Shown: in pieces, positions 7,532 through 14,037 of the stretch
How the letters are laid out: every line of letters begins with the position of its first letter
Position numbering within the stretch: position 1 is the stretch's first letter
Assembly (NCBI GenBank): GCA_030526045.1
Contig: JAUNDN010000022.1
Coordinates: 1,495-41,443, forward strand
Direction of reading: 5' to 3'
DNA: 39,949 bases
Source of the DNA: Bacillota bacterium
GTDB taxonomy: Bacteria > Bacillota > Clostridia > Lachnospirales > Lachnospiraceae
Program-made: the position numbers and the translations under genes
The notes under the pieces: generated by a model
Told to the model about the DNA's origin: nothing
The model's input: the letters and a program-made list of their open reading frames with translations, nothing else
The model's database searches: none

Positions 7532-8830
7532 ATGAAACTTCGAACATATCATTCCATCCTTCTGCTCGGATGGCTTCTCATTCTTACCCTCTTCCCCTCC
7601 ATATCCCTTTTTGCCGCTACCGGTCAGGAAGCAGATGCTTCCGATCTGAAGCTGTATGCCCAGTCGGCAGTGCTGATGGATGCGGATTCCGGTCGTATCT
7701 TGTACGAAAAGGAGGGGCATAAGGTTCTGCCCATGGCAAGCACCACCAAAATCATGACCTGTATCCTCGCCCTTGAGTATGGTAATCCTGAGGATTACGC
7801 CGAAACCTCCGCCTATGCTTCCAGCATGCCCAAGGTGAAACTCTATGCACGATCCGGTGAATGCTTTAAGCTAAAGGATCTTCTCTACTCTCTCATGTTG
7901 GAATCTCACAACGATTCCGCGGTAGTGATTGCAGAGCATATTGCCGGAAGCACAGAAGCCTTTGCGGATATGATGAACCAGAAAGCGCGTGACATCGGCT
8001 GCTTTGACACCTTCTTCATTACGCCAAACGGTCTGGACGCCACACTCACCGGTCCTGACGGTCAAGTCAGAGCGCATTCCACCACAGCCGCAGATCTTGC
8101 ACGCATAATGTCCTATTGTATCACGGATTCTCCAAAGCAGAAGGAATTTCTGGAGATTACCGGAACAGCCTCCCACTCCTTTGGAAGCTATCAAAAAAAG
8201 GAAAACGGCTTCGTTCCCAGCGGAAGAACCTTTTCCTGTAATAATCACAATGCTTTTCTTACCATGATGGAAGGAGCTTTATCCGGGAAAACCGGTTTTA
8301 CCGGCAACGCCGGTTATTGCTATGTGGGTGCTTTGAAAAGAGATGATCGTACCTTCGTTGTCGCTCTGCTTGCCTGTGGATGGCCAAACAATAAGTCTTA
8401 TAAATGGAGCGACACGAAGCAGTTGATGAACTTCGGAATTGATCATTTTGAATATCACCGGCTTTCGGAGGTTCTGTATGATGAATCTACATTAACCCCC
8501 ATCCCGGTTCAAAACGGCCAGACGAAGCGTCTGGGAGAATTGGCTCATGTCAATGTGACAATTGACCGGCCCGCTGCTTCGCAGACAGCCTCTTCCTCCT
8601 CTGTAGAGGAAGGACTTCTTTTGAAAAAAGGCGAACAGTTTCAGGTGAAATTTCAAATGGAGAAGTCCCTCACCGCCCCGGTGTCTGCCGGTACACAAGT
8701 CGGCACCATCGAATATTTTGCGGGCAAGGATCTCTATAAGGTCGAGTCCATTCTCACCTGTGATGACATTCCTGCCATCAGTTATTTCTGGTGTCTTCAC
8801 CAGTCGTTCCTGCGCTATTGCCTGCACTAA
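7532..8830 (+). CDS. D-alanyl-D-alanine carboxypeptidase (peptidase S11, PBP5/DacF type)
   Basis: 432 residues from ATG 7532. Residues 1-30 are a Sec signal peptide, followed by the S11 domain with its three motifs: S70-TTK73, S125-HN127 and K253-TG255. A PBP5_C-like beta domain (about 325-410) and an amphipathic C-terminal tail follow. It removes the terminal D-Ala from pentapeptides on the outer membrane face and so limits cross-linking. The frame stays open upstream to 7412, but those codons overlap the promoter and lack a ribosome site; GAGG 6-7 bases before 7532 and the immediate signal peptide decide the start. The gene converges with scpB, overlapping by 4 bases (CTAA). A second S11 gene lies at 11799-12965. 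Confidence 0.92.
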   Translation: MKLRTYHSILLLGWLLILTLFPSISLFAATGQEADASDLKLYAQSAVLMDADSGRILYEKEGHKVLPMASTTKIMTCILALEYGNPEDYAETSAYASSMPKVKLYARSGECFKLKDLLYSLMLESHNDSAVVIAEHIAGSTEAFADMMNQKARDIGCFDTFFITPNGLDATLTGPDGQVRAHSTTAADLARIMSYCITDSPKQKEFLEITGTASHSFGSYQKKENGFVPSGRTFSCNNHNAFLTMMEGALSGKTGFTGNAGYCYVGALKRDDRTFVVALLACGWPNNKSYKWSDTKQLMNFGIDHFEYHRLSEVLYDESTLTPIPVQNGQTKRLGELAHVNVTIDRPAASQTASSSSVEEGLLLKKGEQFQVKFQMEKSLTAPVSAGTQVGTIEYFAGKDLYKVESILTCDDIPAISYFWCLHQSFLRYCLH

Positions 8831-9396
8831 ATATCCAGCTGGACACTTGCCTCCTGCTCTGCCTGTATTTTAAATTCTTCTATCTGAACTGCAGAAAGCT
8901 CCGGCAGTTCTTCCAGCGATTTCACGCCAAAGCTGCGCAGGAATTCTTCTGTTGTGCCAAACAGAAGCGGTCTTCCCGGAGCATCCATTCTGCCCACCTC
9001 TGCAATCAGGCCGAACTCCACCAGCCTGTTGACCGCGTGGTCACAGCTGACGCCTCTGATCTTCTCAATCTCCGCTCTGGTGATAGGCTGCTTATAAGCA
9101 ATAATGGAAAGTGTCTCCAAAAGCGTATCCGTGAGCACATATTTGCGCGGTGTCTTGGCAATCTTTATCAGATATTCATACATTTCCGCCCTGGTGCACA
9201 TCTGGTAGGAATCCTCCAGCTCCATCAGCGTAATACCACCGCCCTTGCTGTCATACTCCTCCTTCATTTCCACCAACAGCTGCCTGGTTGTTTTCTTATC
9301 TTCTTCAATCACTGCCGCAAGTCGTTCTACCTCCACGGACTCTCCCATGGTAAAAAGAATTGCTTCCAGGATTGCTTTTGCTTCCTGCCTGTCCAA
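8827..9396 (-). CDS. scpB: Segregation and condensation protein B
   Basis: 189 residues, the usual size for ScpB, with tandem winged-helix domains. Recognisable stretches are ILEAILFTMGESV near the start, KYVLTDTLLETLSIIAYKQP (the core of the second winged helix), ITRAEIEKIRGVSCDHAVNRL, and the glycine-rich GRPLLFGTTEEFLRSFG near residue 150. ScpB pairs with ScpA and SMC to form the bacterial condensin that organises and separates chromosomes. It follows scpA by 13 bases, with deoC upstream of both, so the three are probably one transcript. Its stop overlaps the convergent carboxypeptidase gene. Confidence 0.96.
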   Translation of the reverse strand: MDRQEAKAILEAILFTMGESVEVERLAAVIEEDKKTTRQLLVEMKEEYDSKGGGITLMELEDSYQMCTRAEMYEYLIKIAKTPRKYVLTDTLLETLSIIAYKQPITRAEIEKIRGVSCDHAVNRLVEFGLIAEVGRMDAPGRPLLFGTTEEFLRSFGVKSLEELPELSAVQIEEFKIQAEQEASVQLDI

Positions 9397-9409
9397 TCTA
9401 TGTTCCCCC

Positions 9410-10156
9410 TTATCCTTCGTTTGAAGTGATCAGGATATCCTCAAAGATATCCTCCTGTACAATCGATATCCGTCCTGTCTTCATCATCTCCAGCATGACA
9501 AGAAAGGTAACAATAATTTCCATCCTGCTATGCTGCTTTTCCAACAGTTCACGAAAGCTGAAGGTCTTGTGGGTGTGGATATACTGTTCTATGTAAGCAG
9601 TCTTTGCATCCATATCCACCTCGTCCTTTTCAATCTGTCCAAAGGTACTTCGCACAGGATCAATCTTGTCCTCCTGTCTGCGCATTACCATCTTGAACAG
9701 CTCCTGCAGCTTTCCGAGATTTGCGTCACCTAAAAGCTCCTGCATGTTGACGGGCGGTCTGTAATCCTCGATTTCCTTGGGCAGCGTCTTTTCCTTGAAC
9801 AGGGTTCTTGCCGCATCCACCTGCCTGTCCTTCAGTTCATAGGACATGTATTTATACATTTTATATTCCAGCAGTTTCTGTACCAGTTCAGCTCTTGGAT
9901 CCTCCTCTTCCCCCTCCTCATTAACTTCCTTGGGAAGGAGCATTCTACACTTAATGTCCAGAAGAGTCGCCGCCATAACAAGGAATTCACTCATCACGTT
10001 CATATCCTCGGTTTCCATGGCCTTGATATATTCAAGATACTGCTCTGTAATTTCCACAATCGGGATATCATAAATATCCACCTTGTTCTTTTCAATCAGA
10101 TGCAGAAGAAGGTCCAACGGTCCTTCAAATGCCTCCAGCTTCACCGATAATGCCAT
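9410..10156 (-). CDS. scpA: Segregation and condensation protein A (kleisin)
   Basis: 248 residues from ATG 10156. The N-terminal kleisin signature LEAFEGPLDLLLHLIEKNK and the following DIYDIPIVEITEQYLEYI are clear; the acidic middle (EEGEEEDPRAEL) and the C-terminal winged helix (TFSFRELLEKQHSRMEIIVTF) match the family. ScpA bridges the SMC heads and recruits ScpB. The frame is open upstream to 10216, but that part overlaps deoC; AAAGGAG about 8 bases before 10156 and homology set the start. Spacing is 13 bases both to deoC and to scpB, implying one operon. Confidence 0.96.
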   Translation of the reverse strand: MALSVKLEAFEGPLDLLLHLIEKNKVDIYDIPIVEITEQYLEYIKAMETEDMNVMSEFLVMAATLLDIKCRMLLPKEVNEEGEEEDPRAELVQKLLEYKMYKYMSYELKDRQVDAARTLFKEKTLPKEIEDYRPPVNMQELLGDANLGKLQELFKMVMRRQEDKIDPVRSTFGQIEKDEVDMDAKTAYIEQYIHTHKTFSFRELLEKQHSRMEIIVTFLVMLEMMKTGRISIVQEDIFEDILITSNEG

Positions 10157-10169
10157 CGATCCGGCTCCT

Positions 10170-10805
10170 TTACTTACAGATTGCGATTGTCGCACTCGTT
10201 CCCAGTCTGCTTGCACCGGCGTTTACCATCATCTGTGCGGTTTCTCTGTCCCTGATTCCTCCGGAAGCCTTAACGCCCATTTCATCGCCGACCGTCTTTC
10301 TCATCAGTGCTACATCCTCTGCCTTTGCTCCTCCGGTAGAAAAGCCTGTAGAAGTCTTCACAAAATCTGCTCCTGCCTCCTTTGACAGCTCGCAGGCCTT
10401 CACCTTCTCTTCATCCGTCAAAAGGCAAGTCTCAATGATAACCTTAAGCAGTGCATTGCCGCATGCCTTCTTTACCTCTCTGATATCGGAAAGCACTACG
10501 TCGTACAGCTTGTCCTTTAAGGCGCCCACATTAATTACCATATCAATTTCCTGTGCTCCGTCCTCAACAGCAATCGCTGTTTCCGCAACCTTTGCCCTGG
10601 TAGACATCTGACCCAGAGGAAATCCGATCACGGTACAAACCTTAACATCCGTGCCATTCAGCTGCTGTGCAACATAAGAAGTATAATAGCTGTTCACGCA
10701 GACGGACATAAAGCCGTATTCCTTTGCCTCCTCACAGATTTTCTTTACTGCTTCCCTGCCGGCATCAGCCTTTAATATTGTGTGATCAAATAATTTTGTA
10801 TCCAT
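10170..10805 (-). CDS. deoC: Deoxyribose-phosphate aldolase
   Basis: 211 residues, a class I TIM-barrel aldolase that splits 2-deoxyribose-5-phosphate into glyceraldehyde-3-phosphate and acetaldehyde in deoxynucleoside catabolism. Catalytic residues are visible: D88 in EIDMVINVG, the Schiff-base lysine K150 in FVKTSTGF, and K179 in GVKASGGIR; the phosphate-binding tail ASRLGTSA is present. The start has GAGGAGA in front. A good sigma-A-type promoter lies just upstream. No other deo gene is nearby; the partner genes are scpA and scpB, with which it probably shares its transcript for reasons of position rather than pathway. Confidence 0.96.
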   Translation of the reverse strand: MDTKLFDHTILKADAGREAVKKICEEAKEYGFMSVCVNSYYTSYVAQQLNGTDVKVCTVIGFPLGQMSTRAKVAETAIAVEDGAQEIDMVINVGALKDKLYDVVLSDIREVKKACGNALLKVIIETCLLTDEEKVKACELSKEAGADFVKTSTGFSTGGAKAEDVALMRKTVGDEMGVKASGGIRDRETAQMMVNAGASRLGTSATIAICK

Positions 10806-10829
10806 TTTCTCTCTCCTCGTAATTTTTTA

Positions 10830-10858
10830 ATTTTATCATGGTTCTATTTTTCAGTCAA
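10830..10858 (-). promoter_or_regulatory. Sigma-A-type promoter of deoC-scpA-scpB
   Basis: Minus strand -35 TTGACT (10853-10858), 17-base spacer, -10 TAAAAT (10830-10835), preceded by TGA to make an extended -10. It lies in the 77-base gap between the phosphoesterase stop and deoC and gives a leader of about 20 bases. Confidence 0.8.
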
Positions 10859-10882
10859 ATGACCAATCTTCAAGCACTGCAG

Positions 10883-11749
10883 CTATGCCTGCTGTTCTCC
10901 GGAAGGCTGAAGCCGGATTACCACCAGTTCCCCCGGATTAAAGATTCTGATGGGCAGTGTATGGGTTCCCAGGCCTCTGCTCAGGATCATGGTTGACTCA
11001 CCCTCCGTAAATTCTCCGCCGTCATATTTCGGGAAAAGGCGCAGTGCGGGAGATAAGACACCTCCGAGAACCGGAAGGTTCATTAAGCCTCCATGCACAT
11101 GCCCGGCCACTACAAGATCGGCACCCCAAGCTGCATAGCTTTCAAAATAATCCGGATTATGAGCAATCAGAATCGAAAAGCGTTCCCGATCCGGCTTACC
11201 AAGCGTTTTTTCCAGATAGGAAGGTTCCATAGTGACCCTTTTAAACTTGCCGTAATAGCTTCTTTCGATTTCACTTCCGTAAATATCCATATGGTAATCA
11301 AGCAGGCTGCTCTTTTCGTTGACAAGCTGACGCACACCGGCTTCCCGAAGCTTTTCGCTATAGTCTTCATACATTGAACCATACTCCTCGGGAAAAATTC
11401 TGGTCTTCTGCTCATGGTTTCCGTTTCCGTAATAAATCGGGTAGCGGGAAGCTAATTCGGTCACAAGATGCTCAGCAGTCTTCGTGTCACTGCCTCTCAT
11501 GGATGTGTACATGTCCCCGGCAATCAGAATCATATCCGGGTGAAGCTCATCAATTGCTCTGATCAGCTTCTCATTATTCTTCCCGAAGGACTTCCCATGC
11601 AGGTCTGAGAGAAGGACGATCAGAGCATCCTTCCTCATCTTTGATGACCTGCATTTGTATTCTTTTATCACAAAACGGTTGCAGTCAACAGCCATGACCA
11701 GCACAAAAAAGAGAGCCAGGATCAGTACTGCATAAATCAGTATATTCAA
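10883..11749 (-). CDS. Membrane-anchored metallophosphoesterase (YkuE-like)
   Basis: 288 residues from TTG 11749. Residues 1-20 form a transmembrane anchor, then the calcineurin-like metallophosphatase motifs appear in order: LSDLHG (D49, H51), AGDM (D79), GNGNHE (N111, H112), H197 in AHNPD and AGHVHGG (H217, H219). The dinuclear metal site is complete. The family includes YkuE/YaeI-type enzymes that act on lipids or envelope phosphoesters; the substrate here is unknown. The frame extends upstream to an ATG at 11785, but that site lacks a ribosome site, whereas AGAAAGGAA precedes the TTG at good spacing and places the transmembrane helix at the very N-terminus. It follows the S11 carboxypeptidase gene closely, which fits a role in the cell envelope. 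Confidence 0.85.
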   Translation of the reverse strand: MNILIYAVLILALFFVLVMAVDCNRFVIKEYKCRSSKMRKDALIVLLSDLHGKSFGKNNEKLIRAIDELHPDMILIAGDMYTSMRGSDTKTAEHLVTELASRYPIYYGNGNHEQKTRIFPEEYGSMYEDYSEKLREAGVRQLVNEKSSLLDYHMDIYGSEIERSYYGKFKRVTMEPSYLEKTLGKPDRERFSILIAHNPDYFESYAAWGADLVVAGHVHGGLMNLPVLGGVLSPALRLFPKYDGGEFTEGESTMILSRGLGTHTLPIRIFNPGELVVIRLQPSGEQQA

Positions 11750-11798
11750 TGTATATTTCCTTTCTGAAAAAAGTACCTTTAACATCTTACCACAAGTT

Positions 11799-12965
11799 TT
11801 ACAAACTACAAAACAGTTTCCACACTTTTATCAGATAATCTCTGTAAACTGCCTTGTCAATCGTCACATCCGAAAGGATGGAAACGCTGCCGATCCGCTT
11901 CCCGTCCATTGTATAAACGGCTTCTCCGACAGCATCTCCCCGCTTAAGCGGTGCTTCCACCTCCGGTGGCAGGGAAATGGTCTTCTGAATACTACCTAAG
12001 TCACTCCCTTGAATATCCAGATACCGGAAAGGTCCCTGATAGACCAGTGCTGCCTCCTCCTGCACACCGCCTTTTACCGGCAGCGCAGGAAGCGCTTCTT
12101 CGTTTTTATCCTCATAAAGGGCACTGACACTGTAGCCGTAATTTAGGAGTGCCATCGCATCCTGAAAACGTGTCTTGTTACTGGGAGAACCCATGACCAC
12201 GCCAATCAGATCGATGCCGTCCTTGCTTGCTGTTGCCGAAAGGCAATATAGAGCTTTGCTGGTGGAGCCGGTCTTAAGCCCGGTGGTCCACTCATACATT
12301 TTGAGCAGCTTATTGGTGCTGGATAGGGTAAAGTTTGATGTTCCCTGATGGGTTGTGTGAGTGATATCCTCCATCCAGATTTTCGTATAATCCAGGATCT
12401 GTGGGTATTTGGTGATCAACTCCTTTGACATGATCGCCACATCCTTCGCTGAGGTATAGTGATCATCCGATTCACTGAGTCCGCAGCAATCCTCAAAATG
12501 AGTATTATTAAGTCCAAGTTCTTTCGCTCTTTTGTTCATCAAATCCACAAATTCTGTTTCACTTCCCGCAATAAATTCTGCAGCAGCCACACTTGCATCA
12601 TTGCCGGAGGATACTGCAATACACTTGATAATCGTCTCCAGTGTCTGTATTTCCCCCTCCTCCAGAAATACCTGGGAACCGCCCATGGACTTTGCATAGG
12701 CGCTGGTCATGACCTCACTGTCAAGCCTTACTCTCCCCGTCCCCAGATGATCAAAGATAACCAGCAGCGTCATAATTTTGGTAATGCTGGCAGGACTGCG
12801 TCTTGTGTCAGCGTCCTTCTCACAAATAATCTGACCGGTTGAGGCTTCCATCAGTATATAGGAAGGAGCCTCCACCTGTGGCTGGGCAAGCACCTCCATC
12901 GGAAGCATCAGGCAAAAAATAAAACATATCGCATAGCATAGGGTAACTTTTAAAAATTTATTCAC
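11799..12965 (-). CDS. D-alanyl-D-alanine carboxypeptidase (peptidase S11, DacF-like)
   Basis: 388 residues. A signal peptide occupies residues 1-27 (ends VLAQ). S11 active-site motifs are S60-ITK63, S120-GN122 and K231-TG233, all intact. The C-terminal PBP5_C-like domain (about 285-375) precedes a short amphipathic tail. The enzyme trims D-Ala from peptidoglycan stem peptides outside the membrane. In Bacillus, dacF belongs to the sporulation set, but nothing here shows that this copy is sporulation-linked. It is the second S11 enzyme in 5 kb; the two proteins are clearly diverged, so this is not a recent duplication. Ribosome site GGGGAG is somewhat far from the ATG. Confidence 0.93.
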   Translation of the reverse strand: MNKFLKVTLCYAICFIFCLMLPMEVLAQPQVEAPSYILMEASTGQIICEKDADTRRSPASITKIMTLLVIFDHLGTGRVRLDSEVMTSAYAKSMGGSQVFLEEGEIQTLETIIKCIAVSSGNDASVAAAEFIAGSETEFVDLMNKRAKELGLNNTHFEDCCGLSESDDHYTSAKDVAIMSKELITKYPQILDYTKIWMEDITHTTHQGTSNFTLSSTNKLLKMYEWTTGLKTGSTSKALYCLSATASKDGIDLIGVVMGSPSNKTRFQDAMALLNYGYSVSALYEDKNEEALPALPVKGGVQEEAALVYQGPFRYLDIQGSDLGSIQKTISLPPEVEAPLKRGDAVGEAVYTMDGKRIGSVSILSDVTIDKAVYRDYLIKVWKLFCSL

Positions 12966-13045
12966 GTAACTGCTCTCCCCTTATGTATTCTACTACTATG
13001 GATATGTTTTATTTTTATTTATCATGCACGTAAAATGAATACCGA

Positions 13046-13639
13046 CTAATACCACCTTGTCCGGAAGGAATGATAAGCGTCAACCAGCTTGTCCTTCTTC
13101 TCCTTCAGGCTCACATGGAAAATATTCATCAGCTTGATCACATAGTCAATGGTAACAAGCACCAACACCACCTTGCATGCTCTGATTCCCCACTCCATGC
13201 TGTACCGGTCCACGAAGCCAAGAATTTTAGAATGCAGGAAGGTTATGATAATAATAGCATAAAATCCCCATGCAATGGTGCTTTCCAGGCAGATAATCCC
13301 CTGATAGTTGCAAGGCTTTTCATTGTAGTCCCACCATACCTCACCAAACAGCTTCAGCATCAATCTTCCAACCAGATATTCAAAGGTGGTTGCAAGCACC
13401 GCACCTGTAAAGTAAAGTGCCACCAGATTACTGCTTAAGGGATGTAAAATCAAATATCCCACCACACCGCCAAAACCATAGATTGGGCAAAAGGGGCCTC
13501 TTCCAAAGCCACGATTTGTCAGTTTCCTGTTACAGAAGGACATATAGATTGATTCCACTACCCAGCCCAGAACACTATAAATAATAAATGCAGAAACAAG
13601 ATGATACACATCTGTCCCAAAAAATTCCCTCGTCCACAT
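13046..13639 (-). CDS. CmpB-type (PF06541) polytopic membrane protein, putative ABC permease
   Basis: 197 residues from ATG 13639. It has four to five hydrophobic segments and the family hallmarks SVLGWVVESIY, NRGFGRGPFCPIYGFG and the LEYLVG/WWDYN pair (here FEYLVGRLMLKLFGEVWWDY), followed by RICLES-like CLESTIAWG. Members are annotated as putative ABC transporter permeases, but no ATPase or binding protein is present here, so transport is unproven. The frame is open to 13672, yet GAGGGG 9 bases before 13639 and the conserved start MWTREFF favour the shorter form. It is downstream of the rpsU terminator and upstream of the S11 gene, so it may start its own transcript. Confidence 0.85.
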   Translation of the reverse strand: MWTREFFGTDVYHLVSAFIIYSVLGWVVESIYMSFCNRKLTNRGFGRGPFCPIYGFGGVVGYLILHPLSSNLVALYFTGAVLATTFEYLVGRLMLKLFGEVWWDYNEKPCNYQGIICLESTIAWGFYAIIIITFLHSKILGFVDRYSMEWGIRACKVVLVLVTIDYVIKLMNIFHVSLKEKKDKLVDAYHSFRTRWY

Positions 13640-13673
13640 GTTTATGATCCCCTCTTTTGTATTGAGAAACAAG

Positions 13674-13701
13674 AAAGTCCTTGGAGTTATTCAAGGACTT
13701 T
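13674..13701 (-). terminator. Rho-independent terminator after rpsU
   Basis: A 10-bp stem, AAAGTCCTTG with CAAGGACTTT, closes an 8-base loop 16 bases downstream of the rpsU stop on the minus strand. The following tract (TTTCTTGTTTC) is T-rich but interrupted, so read-through into the CmpB gene is possible. Confidence 0.8.
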
Positions 13702-13717
13702 TCATTGTACGCTATAA

Positions 13718-13894
13718 TTAGTTGTATTTACGTTTTCTTGCTGCTTCAGATTTCTTTTTGCGTCTTACGCTTGGCTTCTCGTAATGCTCTCTCTTACGAA
13801 TCTCCTGCTGAATACCAGCCTTCGCGCAACTTCTTTTAAAACGACGTAAAGCGCTATCTAAAGTCTCGTTCTCTTTTACGATTACGTTTGACAT
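13718..13894 (-). CDS. rpsU: 30S ribosomal protein S21
   Basis: 58 residues from ATG 13894. The sequence opens [20 protein letters not shown], has the conserved [18 protein letters not shown] core and ends in a lysine/arginine-rich tail, exactly the S21 family pattern and length. S21 helps 16S rRNA pair with the Shine-Dalgarno sequence during initiation. The frame continues upstream for 44 codons with no similarity, and GGGAGG precedes 13894, so the short form is right. It is monocistronic: its promoter lies in the gap after alaS, a leader of about 95 bases precedes it, and a terminator follows it. Confidence 0.97.
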   Translation of the reverse strand: MSNVIVKENETLDSALRRFKRSCAKAGIQQEIRKREHYEKPSVRRKKKSEAARKRKYN

Positions 13895-13964
13895 CTTACA
13901 CCCTGACCTCCCTTCAGTCCCTTCCTCGTAACATCGACTGATTGGGTTTTTATTTGTATACCTT

Positions 13965-13977
13965 GTACACCATGTAC
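13965..13977 (-). promoter_or_regulatory. Imperfect palindrome in the rpsU leader
   Basis: GTACA-N3-TGTAC lies in the 95-base 5' leader of rpsU, shortly after the predicted transcription start. It could be a weak operator or a leader stem; the evidence is only its symmetry and place. Confidence 0.3.
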
Positions 13978-13994
13978 TCATATACACACGTATG

Positions 13995-14022
13995 ATTATA
14001 CCACAAATTTCACCCGCGTCAA
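13995..14022 (-). promoter_or_regulatory. Strong sigma-A promoter of rpsU
   Basis: Minus strand -35 TTGACG (14017-14022), 16-base spacer ending in TGG, -10 TATAAT (13995-14000), so both the -35 and an extended -10 are present. It begins 15 bases after the alaS stop, as expected for a highly expressed ribosomal gene. Confidence 0.88.
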
Positions 14023-14037
14023 TCAAAAATTTTTATT

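Noticed and set aside
8740-8830. Possible frameshift at the end of the plus-strand carboxypeptidase
   Set aside because: The tail (IPAISYFWCLHQSFLRYC) looked odd, but its hydrophobic/aromatic pattern resembles the amphipathic anchor of other S11 enzymes, and the CTAA junction is clean.
8791-9429. Plus-strand 212-codon frame opposite scpB
   Set aside because: Its codons are the complement of scpB and its leader overlaps the carboxypeptidase end; composition (H, C, F and L rich) is that of an antisense shadow.
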